Source: Tabrizicola sp.
GTDB lineage: Bacteria; Pseudomonadota; Alphaproteobacteria; Rhodobacterales; Rhodobacteraceae
DNA: 64,000 nt
Assembly (NCBI RefSeq): GCF_022842145.1
Contig: NZ_JALHQD010000010.1
Span: 115,623 to 179,622 of the forward strand
Direction of reading: 5' to 3'
Below the pieces are notes generated by a model. The model was given only the letters and a program-made list of their open reading frames with translations, made no database searches and had not been told where the DNA came from. A program made the position numbers and the translations under genes. Below, one piece after another: positions 10,028-19,170 of the stretch (positions are counted from its first letter, which is position 1; each line of letters starts with the position of its first letter).

Positions 10028-11083
10028 ATGACCGACACGACCACAAACAACCGCACCGAGATCAGGCCCGCCGGCCCCGATGCCTCGGCAGGGTTCTCGT
10101 TGAAGAGCTTCTTTCGCAGCCCGGCGGCTGGGGCCTTCATGGGCTTTGTCGCGGTCTTCGTGTTGTTCTCGATCTTCGGCTACAGCCGCAATTTCTTGTC
10201 CGTCCCGGGCATGACCACCTGGATGAACTTCGCCTCGATCATCGGAATGATCGCCATTCCGGTCGGCTTCCTGATGATCGCGGGCGAACTGGACATCTCG
10301 ACCGGGGCCGTGGTTCCAGCCTCGACCATGACCGTCGCCATCGTGTCGCAGCACTACGAGATGCCGGTGATGGTGGGTATCGCGGCAGCACTGGCCATCG
10401 GCGCGCTGATCGGCTTCGTCAACGGGTTCATCGTCACCCGCACGCGCGTTCCGTCCTTCATCGTGACGCTGGCCACGCTTTTTGCCGTCGCGGGGCTGAC
10501 GCTTTACCTGTCGATCTTCTTCATCAACAACACCAACTCTTTCTACAACGCGCCGGACTGGGCCAAGTCGCTGTTCGGCGGCAAGGTCTGGGGCTTTAAC
10601 TCCTCGGTCTTCTGGTGGCTGGGGATGATCGCAGGCTTCATCTTCTTCCTGCACTACTCGCCCAAAGGCAGCTGGGTCTTCGCCCTGGGCGGCGATCAGG
10701 AAAGCGCGCGGAACGCCGGTATCCCGGTCAACGGGTTGAAGATCTGGCTCTTTGTCCTCTGCTCGACCTCGGCCGCCTTTGCGGGAGTATTGCAGGTCAT
10801 CACCTTCAGCTCGGCCACCTCGCAGGCAAACTTCGGGCTGATCTTCAACACCATCATCTCGGTCGTCGTGGGGGGCGTCCTGCTGACAGGGGGCTTCGGC
10901 ACGGTGATGGGCATCGTCTTCGGCGTGCTGACCCTCTCCATCGTGACCCAGGCGATCGGCTTTACCAACATCGACCGGAACCTGTCGTTCCTTATCATCG
11001 GAGTGATGCTGCTGATTGCCGTCCTGATGAACGACACCTTCCGCCAGCTTGCGACCAGCTGGTCCACCGCGAAGAAGAAGTGA
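10028..11083 (+). CDS. CUT2-type sugar ABC transporter permease (RbsC/FrcC-like)
   Basis: A 351-residue polytopic inner-membrane protein with roughly ten hydrophobic segments (for example [17 protein letters not shown] near 35-52 and [16 protein letters not shown] near 318-333). The motif [11 protein letters not shown] (about 87-97) and [21 protein letters not shown] (split: 130-150) are typical of BPD_transp_2 permeases of the ribose/fructose class, which work as a homodimer. It sits 94 nt after the binding protein and 10 nt before the ATPase. Confidence 0.92.
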   Translation: MTDTTTNNRTEIRPAGPDASAGFSLKSFFRSPAAGAFMGFVAVFVLFSIFGYSRNFLSVPGMTTWMNFASIIGMIAIPVGFLMIAGELDISTGAVVPASTMTVAIVSQHYEMPVMVGIAAALAIGALIGFVNGFIVTRTRVPSFIVTLATLFAVAGLTLYLSIFFINNTNSFYNAPDWAKSLFGGKVWGFNSSVFWWLGMIAGFIFFLHYSPKGSWVFALGGDQESARNAGIPVNGLKIWLFVLCSTSAAFAGVLQVITFSSATSQANFGLIFNTIISVVVGGVLLTGGFGTVMGIVFGVLTLSIVTQAIGFTNIDRNLSFLIIGVMLLIAVLMNDTFRQLATSWSTAKKK

Positions 11084-11093
11084 GGAGAGCGAT

Positions 11094-11918
11094 ATGTCCG
11101 ACGCAAAACCCGTTCTCGAACTGCGCAATGTCGACAAAAGCTTCGGCCCCATCGAGGTGCTGAACGACATCAGCCTCAAGGTCGGCGCGGGCGAGGTCCT
11201 GTGCCTGCTGGGCGACAATGGTGCCGGGAAATCGACGCTGATCAAGCTGATGTCCGGCGTTCACCAGCCGACGCGGGGCGATATCCTGATGGATGGCGCA
11301 CCGATCACCTTTGCCAGTCCCCGCGACGCACAAGAGCGTGGGATCGCGACCGTCCACCAGTTTGGCGGGACCTATCCGCTCATGTCCGTAGGTCGCAACT
11401 TCTTCATGGGCTCCGAGCCGACCAAGGGCTTCGGTCCGTTCAAGGTCTTCGACCGCAAGCGCGCCAACAGCATCGCGGTCGCCGAGGTGCAGAAGATGGG
11501 CATCACCCGCATCACCGACGGCGACCGTCTGGTCGGCGGCCTGTCGGGCGGTGAGCGGCAGTCGCTGGCCATTGCCCGAGCGGTCTATTTTGGTGCGCGC
11601 GTCCTGATCCTGGACGAGCCGACGGCAGCCCTTGGCGTCAAGCAGGCGGCCCACGTTCTGCGGATCGTGAACCAGGCAAAGCGGCGCGGCCTTGCCGTGA
11701 TCTTCATCACCCACCAGGTGATGCACGCAATGGCAGTGGGCGACCACTTTGCCGTCCTGATCCGCGGGGCCGTCGCCTCGGATTTCCGCAAGGGCGAGAA
11801 GACCCGCGAGCAGATTGCCGACCTGATGGCGGGCGGAGAGTCCATGGTCGAGCTCGAAGCGAACATCGACGGCTACATGGAAACCCACGGCGGCCACCCG
11901 CCGCCGCCCGCCCACTGA
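11094..11918 (+). CDS. CUT2-type sugar ABC transporter ATP-binding protein, single-domain (FrcA-like)
   Basis: A 274-residue ATPase with Walker A GDNGAGKS (about 38-45), signature LSGGERQS, Walker [12 protein letters not shown] and ITHQ switch. Most CUT2 systems use a fused double ATPase of about 500 residues (RbsA); this one has only one nucleotide-binding domain, as in rhizobial fructose FrcA, and must homodimerise. The start at 11094 follows GAGGAGAG and begins [18 protein letters not shown]; an in-frame start at 11049 would lie inside the permease gene. The C-terminus ends in a short His/Pro-rich tail (GGHPPPPAH), of no known meaning. Confidence 0.92.
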   Translation: MSDAKPVLELRNVDKSFGPIEVLNDISLKVGAGEVLCLLGDNGAGKSTLIKLMSGVHQPTRGDILMDGAPITFASPRDAQERGIATVHQFGGTYPLMSVGRNFFMGSEPTKGFGPFKVFDRKRANSIAVAEVQKMGITRITDGDRLVGGLSGGERQSLAIARAVYFGARVLILDEPTAALGVKQAAHVLRIVNQAKRRGLAVIFITHQVMHAMAVGDHFAVLIRGAVASDFRKGEKTREQIADLMAGGESMVELEANIDGYMETHGGHPPPPAH

Positions 11919-11984
11919 CGGACCCGAAGTTTGGAATGGAAAGCCGGTCAGCCGCGCGCTGCCCGCAAGAAGGAGTGTTGTCCC

Positions 11985-13007
11985 ATGACGCGACTGGCGA
12001 TCATCGGAGCGGGTCTGATGGGCGAAGACCACGCAAGCATCGTCGCCAGGGACCTTCCGGGTGCAAGCCTGCAGGTCGTCTGCGACATGGACCTGGCGCG
12101 TGCCAAAGCGGTGGCTTCGACCTATGGCGCGGCTGACGTCTCGGACAGCCCGGAAAGCGTGATCGCCCGCGCCGATGTGGATGCGGTCATCGTGGCCTCG
12201 CCGGATTTCACCCATGCGCCCCTGTCCAAGGCCTGCATCGCCGCCGGAAAGCCGGTGCTGTGCGAAAAGCCGCTGTCGCAGTCATCCGAGGACTGCCTTG
12301 GTGTCCTGAAGGCCGAGCAGGCCGCGGGCCGACAGTTCGTGATGCTGGGCTTTATGCGCCGCTACGACCAGGCCTACATCGAGATGCGCGCGGCCTTGGC
12401 CAACGGCACGCTGGGCCGCGCCCTGATGATGCACAACTTCCACCGCAACGTGGAAACCCCCGCCGCCGATTTCACCGGCGCCATGGCGATCACCAACTCG
12501 GCCCCGCATGAGTTCGACATCGTCCGGCACGTCCTGGGGTCCGAGTTTACCTCGGTCACCGCGATGCAGCCGCGTCGGTCGGATGACCGGGTGGCCCCGG
12601 TGGTCATGGTGCTGGAAACCCGCGACGGCCAACTGGTGACGATCGAGGTCAACAACAACGCGGCCTACGGCTATGACGTCCGGGCGGAACTGGTGGGCGA
12701 AGCGGGATCGGTGGCGATGAACCAGGTCGCCTATACCCGGACCGACCGGAAGCTTGCCTCCTCTACCCGCTACGACGCCGACTGGCGCGGCCGGTATCAC
12801 GAGGCCTATGTCCGCCAGAACCGCGATTTCCTGCGCTTTGTGGAAACCGGAACCTTCCCTGCCATCGCGTCAAGCAGCTGGGATGGCTATGCCGCCGCCG
12901 TGGTGGCCGAGGCTGGCGCACATGCACTGGCAACGGGTCAGCGACAGACAATCAGCATGATGGAAAGACCCGCATTCTATGCGGGAGTGAAGGGAGAAGC
13001 GGCATGA
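11985..13007 (+). CDS. Gfo/Idh/MocA-family NAD(P)-dependent oxidoreductase
   Basis: A 340-residue dehydrogenase with an N-terminal Rossmann fold (LAIIGAGLMGEDHA, residues 3-16), the family motif CEKPLS (about 94-99) in which the Lys is catalytic, and a C-terminal alpha/beta domain with APHEFDIVRH (about 172-181, active-site Asp/His) and NNNAAYGYDVRAE. Family members oxidise inositols or sugars, usually with NAD. I use the ATG at 11985 after AAGGAG. It overlaps the next isomerase gene by 4 nt (ATGA). With the related enzyme at 14755 it could form an oxidation/reduction pair for inositol epimers or keto-sugars. Confidence 0.9.
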   Translation: MTRLAIIGAGLMGEDHASIVARDLPGASLQVVCDMDLARAKAVASTYGAADVSDSPESVIARADVDAVIVASPDFTHAPLSKACIAAGKPVLCEKPLSQSSEDCLGVLKAEQAAGRQFVMLGFMRRYDQAYIEMRAALANGTLGRALMMHNFHRNVETPAADFTGAMAITNSAPHEFDIVRHVLGSEFTSVTAMQPRRSDDRVAPVVMVLETRDGQLVTIEVNNNAAYGYDVRAELVGEAGSVAMNQVAYTRTDRKLASSTRYDADWRGRYHEAYVRQNRDFLRFVETGTFPAIASSSWDGYAAAVVAEAGAHALATGQRQTISMMERPAFYAGVKGEAA

Positions 13008-13963
13008 AACTCGGCTTTGTTTCGGACAGCCTTGGCGGGCTGCCGTTCGGAGAGGTCCTGAACCATGCCCAGCGGATGGGCGTCAGCGGGATCGAGGTGA
13101 ACACCTGTGGTTGGTCCACCTCGCCGCATTTCGACCTGAAGGGGATGCTCGGAAACGCGGGGAACCAGCAGGCCTTCAAGCAGCAGTTCACCGACCGCGG
13201 GCTGGAGATCATCAGCCTGAACGCCAACGGGAACCCCCTGCATCCGACCGACCCCACCCAGGCCGAGGGGCTTAGGAACACCATCCGCGTCGCGGGCGAG
13301 ATGGGGATCAAGACCGTCTGCACCATGTCGGGCCTTCCCGCGGGCAACGCCACCGATACGATGCCGAACTGGGTCGTCTCGTCTTGGCCGCCCGAGACGC
13401 AGGCGATCCTGTGCTACCAGTGGGAGGCGAAGCTGCTTCCCTTCTGGTCCGAGATCACCGCGCTGGCCAGATCCTGCGGCGTCGAACGCATCGCGCTGGA
13501 GCTTCATGGCAACCAGTGCGTCTACAACGTACCGTCCCTGCTGAAGCTTCGCGCGGCTGTGGGCCCGACCGTGGGCGCGAACCTTGACCCTTCGCATCTT
13601 TTCTGGATGGGCGCCGACCCGCTTCTGGCCGCAGAAGCCTTGGGCGATGCGATCTACCACGTCCACGCCAAGGACACCTTCCTGAACGCGCCGAAGCAGG
13701 CCACCACGAGCCTGCTGGAAAACGGCAACCTCATGGACATCGCGGCGCGCAGCTGGTCCTACATCACCCTCGGCTTTGGCCACGGCGAGGAATGGTGGCG
13801 GCAGTTCTGCTACCGGCTGAAGATGGCCGGTTATGACGGCTGGCTTTCCATCGAGCATGAGGATGTCCTCCTCAATTCGCTTGAAGGGTTGGAGAAATCT
13901 GTTGCCCTTCTGCAGGGCGTGATGCCCAAGGCAGCTGCCGACTTCAAACTGCAGGATATCTGA
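13004..13963 (+). CDS. Sugar phosphate isomerase/epimerase (AP endonuclease 2-like TIM barrel)
   Basis: A 319-residue TIM-barrel protein of the xylose isomerase-like superfamily. Expected divalent-metal ligands are visible in order: Glu in IALELHGN (about 165), Asp/His in ANLDPSHLF (about 190), His in YHVHAKD (about 220) and Glu in LSIEHED (about 284). Relatives include IolE-type inosose dehydratases and various sugar isomerases; the exact reaction cannot be read from sequence alone. Coupled by a 4-nt overlap to the upstream dehydrogenase and one base from the next isomerase, so it acts in the same pathway. Confidence 0.88.
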   Translation: MKLGFVSDSLGGLPFGEVLNHAQRMGVSGIEVNTCGWSTSPHFDLKGMLGNAGNQQAFKQQFTDRGLEIISLNANGNPLHPTDPTQAEGLRNTIRVAGEMGIKTVCTMSGLPAGNATDTMPNWVVSSWPPETQAILCYQWEAKLLPFWSEITALARSCGVERIALELHGNQCVYNVPSLLKLRAAVGPTVGANLDPSHLFWMGADPLLAAEALGDAIYHVHAKDTFLNAPKQATTSLLENGNLMDIAARSWSYITLGFGHGEEWWRQFCYRLKMAGYDGWLSIEHEDVLLNSLEGLEKSVALLQGVMPKAAADFKLQDI

Positions 13964-13964
13964 C

Positions 13965-14738
13965 ATGGCCTTCCAACTTGCCGCTTGCGCCGAGATGCTC
14001 TGGCGCGACAAACCCATCCATTGGCGCGCGGCCCGGCTGCACGAAATGGGCTTCGGCGTCGGCCTGTGGAATTGGCCGGAGTGGGATCTGGACGCGCTGG
14101 AAAAGACCGGTGCGACCTTTACCATCATGAACGGCTATATGCAGGGCCGCCTGGCCGATGCCGAAGGGGCCGAGATGCTGCTCGCCTCGGCGAAGCAAAC
14201 GGCGCAGGTCGGCAAGCGTCTGGGCGTGCACCGCCTGAACCTGCACGGCACCGGGCTGGGCGACCAGGGCCTGCCGATCCAGCAGTTGGCCCATGTCGCA
14301 CCCGGCATGTGGCTGCGAGCCAGGGACACTTTGCACCGGATCTGCGATCTGGCGGAGGAGGAAGGCGTCACCTTCACGCTGGAGAACCTGAACCTGCGCG
14401 AACATCCCGGTTGCCCGTTCAACTCGACCGCCGACGTGCTGTCCTTGGTGGCTGCCGTCGACCGGCCAGAGCTGCGGATCAACCTCGACCTCTACCACAC
14501 CCAGATCGGCGAGGGCGACGTGATCCGCCACGCCCAGGCCTGCCTGCCCTGGATCGGCGAGGTCCAGGTCGCCGACAACCCCGGCCGTTTCGAGCCCGGC
14601 ACCGGTGAGATGAACTGGCCGGTGATCGCCCGCGCGCTCCACGACATGGGCTATGATGGCCCGGTCGGGATGGAAGCCTTTGCCAAGGGCAAGCCGGAGG
14701 ACGCACTCGACGCCTTCCGCGCAGCCTTCACCCTTTGA
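13965..14738 (+). CDS. Hydroxypyruvate isomerase-like TIM-barrel protein
   Basis: A 257-residue barrel protein of the Hyi/OtnI type. Metal and catalytic positions visible: Glu in FTLENLNLRE (about 142), Asp in RINLDLYHTQ (about 178), EVQVADNPGR (about 200-209) and Glu in VGMEAFAKG (about 240). Hyi enzymes interconvert hydroxypyruvate and tartronate semialdehyde; OtnI acts on 2-oxo-tetronates. In this operon the enzyme may handle a 2-keto acid or keto-sugar released by the dehydrogenases. It follows the previous isomerase after one nucleotide and precedes the second dehydrogenase by 16 nt. Confidence 0.85.
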   Translation: MAFQLAACAEMLWRDKPIHWRAARLHEMGFGVGLWNWPEWDLDALEKTGATFTIMNGYMQGRLADAEGAEMLLASAKQTAQVGKRLGVHRLNLHGTGLGDQGLPIQQLAHVAPGMWLRARDTLHRICDLAEEEGVTFTLENLNLREHPGCPFNSTADVLSLVAAVDRPELRINLDLYHTQIGEGDVIRHAQACLPWIGEVQVADNPGRFEPGTGEMNWPVIARALHDMGYDGPVGMEAFAKGKPEDALDAFRAAFTL

Positions 14739-14754
14739 TGAAACGGAAAAACCC

Positions 14755-15756
14755 ATGCTGAACGTCGGACTTCTTGGCGCAGGCCGCATCGCGGGCGTCC
14801 ACGCCACCGCCATCACCACCAACCCCGGCAGCCGTCTGGCTGCGGTCTCGGACTTCATCCCCGAGAATGCACAGAAGCTAGCCGCGACATACGGCTCCAC
14901 CGCGCGCACGACGGACGAGATCATCGCCGACCCCACCATCGACGCCGTGCTGATCGCCACCTCGACCGACACCCATTCCGACCTGATCGAGCGCGCCACG
15001 GCGGCCGGAAAGGCCGTCCTTTGCGAAAAGCCGGTGGACCTGTCGCTAGCCCGCGCCCAAGCCTGCCAGAAAGCGGTGGCCAGGAACGGCAAGCCGGTGA
15101 TGATCGGCTTCAACCGCCGTTTCGACCCGAACTTCGCCGCGCTGAAAGCCGCCGCCGACAAGGGCGAAATCGGCAAGACCGAGCTTCTGTCGATCACCTC
15201 GTTCGACCCGGCCCCGCCGCCGGTGGCCTACATCAAGGTGTCGGGCGGGATCTTCCGGGACATGATGATCCACGACTTCGACATGGCGAACTTCCTGATG
15301 GGGGCGCCGCCGGTCAGCGTCTCGGCAGCGGCCTCGTCCATCGTCGATCCGGCCATCGGCGAAGCAGGGGACTACGATACCGCCGTCGTGACCCTGACCT
15401 ATGCCGACGGTCGCATCGCGGTCATCAAGAACTCGCGCCGCGCCGTCTATGGCTATGACCAGCGGGTCGAGATGCTGGGGTCCGAGGGTCTTCTTCAGGC
15501 GCAGAACATGTTGGAATCGACCGTGGTCAAGTCCACCACGGCGGGCGTCACCGCCGCCAAGCCGACCTACTTCTTCCTGGAACGCTACATGCCGTCTTAT
15601 GCGGCCGAATGGGCGGCCTTCGTCGATGCCGTGAGCACGGGCAAGCCTCTTCCTGTGACGCTCTCCGATGGTGTTGCGGCCTTGGCGATGGCCGAAGCCG
15701 CGACCCTGTCAGCCAAGAGCGGCAAGCCAGTCCTCCTCGCCGACGTCGCCGCCTGA
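14755..15756 (+). CDS. iolG: Inositol 2-dehydrogenase-like Gfo/Idh/MocA oxidoreductase
   Basis: A 333-residue NAD-dependent dehydrogenase. Rossmann motif LLGAGRIAGVHA (residues 6-17), catalytic Lys in CEKPVDLS (about 92-99), GFNRRFDPNF (about 120-129), GGIFRDMMIHDFDMA (about 163-177, active-site Asp and His) and KNSRRAVYGYDQRVE (about 222-236) are the characteristic blocks of IolG-type inositol dehydrogenases. The start at 14755 gives MLNVGLLGAG; a longer frame from 14653 overlaps the isomerase gene. Last gene of the operon, followed by a strong hairpin at 15796. The classical iolBCDE set is absent, so whether myo-inositol itself is the substrate is open. Confidence 0.8.
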   Translation: MLNVGLLGAGRIAGVHATAITTNPGSRLAAVSDFIPENAQKLAATYGSTARTTDEIIADPTIDAVLIATSTDTHSDLIERATAAGKAVLCEKPVDLSLARAQACQKAVARNGKPVMIGFNRRFDPNFAALKAAADKGEIGKTELLSITSFDPAPPPVAYIKVSGGIFRDMMIHDFDMANFLMGAPPVSVSAAASSIVDPAIGEAGDYDTAVVTLTYADGRIAVIKNSRRAVYGYDQRVEMLGSEGLLQAQNMLESTVVKSTTAGVTAAKPTYFFLERYMPSYAAEWAAFVDAVSTGKPLPVTLSDGVAALAMAEAATLSAKSGKPVLLADVAA

Positions 15757-15795
15757 TCCCATCACCCCGCCAGACAACTCATCCCGTCTGGCACT

Positions 15796-15825
15796 GCGGC
15801 GGCCCGTTTGCCCACGGGCCGCCGC
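15796..15825. terminator. Bidirectional hairpin terminator between convergent genes
   Basis: GCGGCGGCCCG at 15796-15806 pairs perfectly with CGGGCCGCCGC at 15815-15825 around an 8-nt loop. It lies between the convergent ends of the iolG-like gene (+) and the hydroxylase-family gene (-). The downstream tract is short (TTCTATT), so termination strength is inferred from the 11-bp GC stem. Confidence 0.75.
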
Positions 15826-15844
15826 TTCTATTCCGCTACACCGA

Positions 15845-16864
15845 TCAGGCCTTCGGCGCACCGGCCGCACTATTGAGGCGCGCCTTCTTCTTCGCATAGC
15901 GAAGCTGCATCCGCTCCTCGGCCTCCTTGGACCCATCGTGCCAGGTGCCCGCAAGCCGGTCGAATGGCACCAGCCCGTCGGCGTAGTTCACCTCGAAATG
16001 CTTGTGGTGCAGGTAGTGCGCATAGGCGTGCGAGTCGATTGCACTGTCCTTCCCCGTCTCGATCTTGTCGAACCCGATGTGCCCGACGACCGCGCCCGTG
16101 CCGGTAACCTGAAGGTGATACATCACCAGAAGCGGATGCGAGGGCAGGACAAGGTGGATCAGCACGTCCGACCAGTACAGCAGATGCTCCACCGGGTGCA
16201 TCGACAGCGACGACCAGGGCGAGGGGTTGACCGAGTTGTGGTGCACCGAATGCACCCATTTGTAGAGCGGCCCCTGGTGGATCAGCCAATGGATGCAGAA
16301 GAAGTGCGCCTCATGGATCAGCGGAACCAGAAGGCCAAGAGCGATCAAAGCCAGCGGGTTGTCCCCGAAGACCGCCCAGGGTCCCCAGCCGATGGCCCAG
16401 AGATGGAGCATGATCACCTCGTAGGCCGTCCAGATCGGCACGCCGGTTCCAAAGGTGCGGATGATGCCGTCGATGTTCTGGCTGCCGAACAGGAAGACGT
16501 CGGACTTGCGATCCGAGGGGAACAGCCCGTTGAACTTGAACCGGTTGCCCTGAGCGCGATTGATGTAAAGCCGCAGTTCCAGCACGCCATAGATCACGAA
16601 GACCAGAAGCGCGTTGCGCAAAAGAATCCAGGCCATCCAGCGCCAGTCCAGCACTGCGAGGGTTTCCTTCGCGGGCGTGGCGTAGAACCAGAAGACCGCG
16701 CCCAAGGCGAAGAAAAGCGCGTTCCACGGCAGGAAGTAGTGCGGCAACCAGGACAGGAACTTCAGGGGCCGGGGCGGCCAGACGAAGACCGGCGCGGGTT
16801 CCAGCGGGTCGTTGGGCGTGTAATCCCCGCGCTTGTTCTTCCGTCCGAACTGCAGGTCGTCCAT
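15845..16864 (-). CDS. Sterol desaturase / fatty acid hydroxylase superfamily membrane protein
   Basis: A 339-residue integral membrane di-iron enzyme candidate. Hydrophobic segments around residues 45-62, 78-95, 145-160 and 175-188 alternate with the histidine clusters expected for the family: HEAHFFCIH (about 187-195), HSVHH (about 208-212) and HYLHHKHFE (about 287-295). Such enzymes use O2 and electrons to hydroxylate or desaturate lipids or sterol-like substrates. It is transcribed alone, convergent with the inositol-like operon and divergent from the second LacI regulator with an 80-140 nt control region. Substrate cannot be assigned from sequence. Confidence 0.88.
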   Translation of the reverse strand: MDDLQFGRKNKRGDYTPNDPLEPAPVFVWPPRPLKFLSWLPHYFLPWNALFFALGAVFWFYATPAKETLAVLDWRWMAWILLRNALLVFVIYGVLELRLYINRAQGNRFKFNGLFPSDRKSDVFLFGSQNIDGIIRTFGTGVPIWTAYEVIMLHLWAIGWGPWAVFGDNPLALIALGLLVPLIHEAHFFCIHWLIHQGPLYKWVHSVHHNSVNPSPWSSLSMHPVEHLLYWSDVLIHLVLPSHPLLVMYHLQVTGTGAVVGHIGFDKIETGKDSAIDSHAYAHYLHHKHFEVNYADGLVPFDRLAGTWHDGSKEAEERMQLRYAKKKARLNSAAGAPKA

Positions 16865-16900
16865 TCGATCCTCCGCTGATGCACGTTCAGTTGCTCCAAT

Positions 16901-16916
16901 AGCGTTGACAAACGCT
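16901..16916. promoter_or_regulatory. Palindromic operator candidate upstream of second LacI regulator
   Basis: AGCGTT at 16901-16906 and AACGCT at 16911-16916 form a perfect inverted repeat with a 4-nt centre, overlapping a TTGACA box at 16905-16910. It lies between the divergent hydroxylase-family gene and the LacI-type gene and could be an autoregulatory site. An inverted GGAATGAA motif (TTCATTCC near 16932) lies just to the right. Confidence 0.45.
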
Positions 16917-17007
16917 ACGGTATATTCCCTTCATTCCGAAAGCTGTGTTTTCCCTCATTTCCCTCATCCTTTCTGATGTCGGATTGAGGGGTTTGCCTTG
17001 GGACAGG

Positions 17008-18033
17008 ATGATGGCGCGCAGACCCACGATACAGGACCTTTCTGCCCGCGCCGGTGTCAGCGTCTCGACCATCGACCGCATCCTGAACGGACGGGACAAG
17101 GTCCGGCACGGAACCGCCGCCCGCGTGCTTGCTGCGGCCGAGGACATGGGCTTCTACGCCCTGCCCGCGTTGCGCCAAAGGCTCCAGCCCGCCCACCCAA
17201 GGGTGAAGCTGGGTTTCCTGCTTCAACAGTCCGATCGCGGATTCTATCGCAGTATCGCCGAGGCTCTGCGCACCGCTGCAGCCTCCGTTGACCCACCGGT
17301 CGAACTTCTGATCGAGCATCTGCAGGACCTCTCTCCCGATGCCGTCGCGGCTCAGATCCTGCAACTCGGCGCGCAGGTCCAGGCCCTTGCTGTCGTATCG
17401 GCCGAACATCCGCGCATCTCGGCCGCCATCGAAGAACTGGCTGCAAAAGGGGTGCCGACCTATGGCCTGATCTCTGACCTATCGGCCGCCTGCAGCACCG
17501 GCTACATCGGCCTGGACAACTGGCGCGTCGGACGCACAGCCGCCTGGGCCGTGACCGGCATGTCCCGCCGCCCCGGTCGGCTGGCGATCATTCTGGGCAA
17601 TCACCGCTACCGCTGCCAGGATCTGAACGAATCCGGCTTCCGCTCCTATTGCCGCGAACACGCCCCGGACTTCACGGTCCTCGAACCCGTCCAGACCTTC
17701 GAGGACAACAGCATTGCCCGCGAAGTGACCGAACAGCTCCTCCGCCGCGAACCAGATCTTGTCGGTCTCTATGTGGGCGGCGGGGGCATGCCGGGCGTGC
17801 TCGAAGCGCTTCGGCAATCAGGCAGGGCCGGGACCATTGTTACGGTGGGGAACGACATGACCGAGCATACGCGCTTGGGACTGATCGACCGCGTCCTCAC
17901 GATGATCGTTGCCCATCCGGTGCAACATCTGGCCGCGGAAGCGATCGCTCAGATGCAAGGCGACGCGGCGGTGGCTGCAGCGCCTCGAAAACGGGTTCTC
18001 GGTTTCGAGATCTTCGGGCCGGAGAACGTTTAG
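17008..18033 (+). CDS. LacI-family transcriptional regulator (paralogue of the 7620-8648 regulator)
   Basis: A 341-residue repressor with N-terminal HTH (RPTIQDLSARAGVSVSTID about residues 5-23, then RILNGRDKV) and a sugar-binding-like effector domain. Blocks GYIGLDNWRVGRTAAWAV (about 170-187) and LNESGFRSYCREHAPDFT (about 210-227) match the regulator at 7620-8648, so the two are paralogues bracketing the same catabolic operon. Start is uncertain between ATGs at 17008 and 17011 and an upstream in-frame codon at 16945; the HTH begins right after 17008. Its own target is probably the divergent hydroxylase-family gene, itself, or the transporter operon in competition with its paralogue. Confidence 0.88.
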   Translation: MMARRPTIQDLSARAGVSVSTIDRILNGRDKVRHGTAARVLAAAEDMGFYALPALRQRLQPAHPRVKLGFLLQQSDRGFYRSIAEALRTAAASVDPPVELLIEHLQDLSPDAVAAQILQLGAQVQALAVVSAEHPRISAAIEELAAKGVPTYGLISDLSAACSTGYIGLDNWRVGRTAAWAVTGMSRRPGRLAIILGNHRYRCQDLNESGFRSYCREHAPDFTVLEPVQTFEDNSIAREVTEQLLRREPDLVGLYVGGGGMPGVLEALRQSGRAGTIVTVGNDMTEHTRLGLIDRVLTMIVAHPVQHLAAEAIAQMQGDAAVAAAPRKRVLGFEIFGPENV

Positions 18034-18123
18034 AAAGCGTCGGCGCCATGCTTTGCAACAACCCGTTGCCTGCCGATCGATTGTCTAGACTGTCCGCTAT
18101 GGGCCGATATCTCCTTTGGGTGT

Positions 18124-19170
18124 TCAGCCCCGCTTGCTACTGGTTTTCGTCTGCTTGTTCCCGCGAGGCCCGGTCTGGACAGGGGTGTTGGACCGATTTT
18201 CGTCCACAAGTTTGCGCCAGCGCGCAAGACGCTCCGGATCAAGCCGCCCGGCCGCAACTGCTGCCTGGACCGCGCAGCCCGGTTCATGGTCATGAGTGCA
18301 GTCCCTGAAACGGCATTCAGGTGCAAGCTCGGTGATTTCGGCGAACACCTGGTCCAGCCCGACTGAAAGGTCGCTGGCATGCAGCGTCCGGATGCCGGGC
18401 GTGTCGATCACCCAGCCGCCTCCGGCAATGCGATGCAGCGAGCGGGATGTGGTGGTGTGGCGGCCCTTTCCGTCGGCTTCGCGAATGCTGCCGGTCAGCT
18501 GCGCCTCGTCCGGCGCTTTCTCACAAAGCGTATTCAGCAGTGAGGACTTCCCCACGCCAGACGAGCCTACAAGGGCGACCGTTTGTCCGACCGCGCACCA
18601 AGGCGCCAGCGCCGCGGCCGCTTCTGGCGCCGTTGCGTCCAGGGTGACGACCTCCAGGCCGCGCTGCAGTCCTGACACCTGATCCTGCCAGGGTCCGGTG
18701 TCTGCCACCTGGTCAGCCTTGGTCAGGATGATCACGGGCGTTGTCCCGGACTCGTTCGCAAGGGCCAGATATCGCTCGAGCCTTGCAACGTTCAGGTCAT
18801 CATTACAGGACGAGACGATGAAGAGCGTGTCGACGTTCGCCGCGATAAGTTGCGGAGCCCCCCCGCCTTCGGTCCGCCTTTGCAGCGTGGTCTTTCGCTC
18901 CAGTCGTCGCACAGGGGTCCGGGTGTCAAGCTCTACCAGAAGCCAGTCCCCCACCGCGTAGTCCGCCGTATTGGCCTGGCTGGGAAGGTTCAGCTTCACC
19001 GGACCGGACTGCGATTCCGCTGTCACTCGGGCGCGGTGAACGGTCGCCACACGCATGCGTGCAAGGTGTGCTTCCGCTTGCCCGAGTTGATCGTTGAAAA
19101 ACGCTGACCACCCGAGTGCAGCCAACGACAAAGGTTCCTGATCTGATGTGTGGGTCACGGTGATCTGCAT
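18124..19170 (-). CDS. rsgA: Ribosome small subunit-dependent GTPase A (RsgA/YjeQ)
   Basis: A 348-residue circularly permuted GTPase that assists late maturation of the 30S subunit. Order of motifs is permuted as expected: OB-fold N-terminus, G4 LTKADQV (about 145-151), G1 GSSGVGKSS (about 195-203), G3 DTPGIR (about 245-250), then a C-terminal zinc knuckle ECRFRDCTHDHEPGC (about 275-289). I place the start at 19170 (MQITVTHTSDQ), giving the usual family length; a longer frame reaching 19467 would add about 99 unrelated residues. It is convergent with the LacI-type gene and transcribed in the same direction as the upstream ABC transporter operon but 314 nt away. Confidence 0.93.
   Translation of the reverse strand: MQITVTHTSDQEPLSLAALGWSAFFNDQLGQAEAHLARMRVATVHRARVTAESQSGPVKLNLPSQANTADYAVGDWLLVELDTRTPVRRLERKTTLQRRTEGGGAPQLIAANVDTLFIVSSCNDDLNVARLERYLALANESGTTPVIILTKADQVADTGPWQDQVSGLQRGLEVVTLDATAPEAAAALAPWCAVGQTVALVGSSGVGKSSLLNTLCEKAPDEAQLTGSIREADGKGRHTTTSRSLHRIAGGGWVIDTPGIRTLHASDLSVGLDQVFAEITELAPECRFRDCTHDHEPGCAVQAAVAAGRLDPERLARWRKLVDENRSNTPVQTGPRGNKQTKTSSKRG

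Noticed and set aside
9626..11245. 539-codon minus-strand open frame across the CUT2 genes
   Set aside because: Low-complexity Arg/Asp/Gly/His-rich translation antisense to clear permease and ATPase genes; no ribosome site.
16905..16926. Sigma-70 promoter TTGACA/TATATT
   Set aside because: Spacing of only 10 nt between the boxes is too short.
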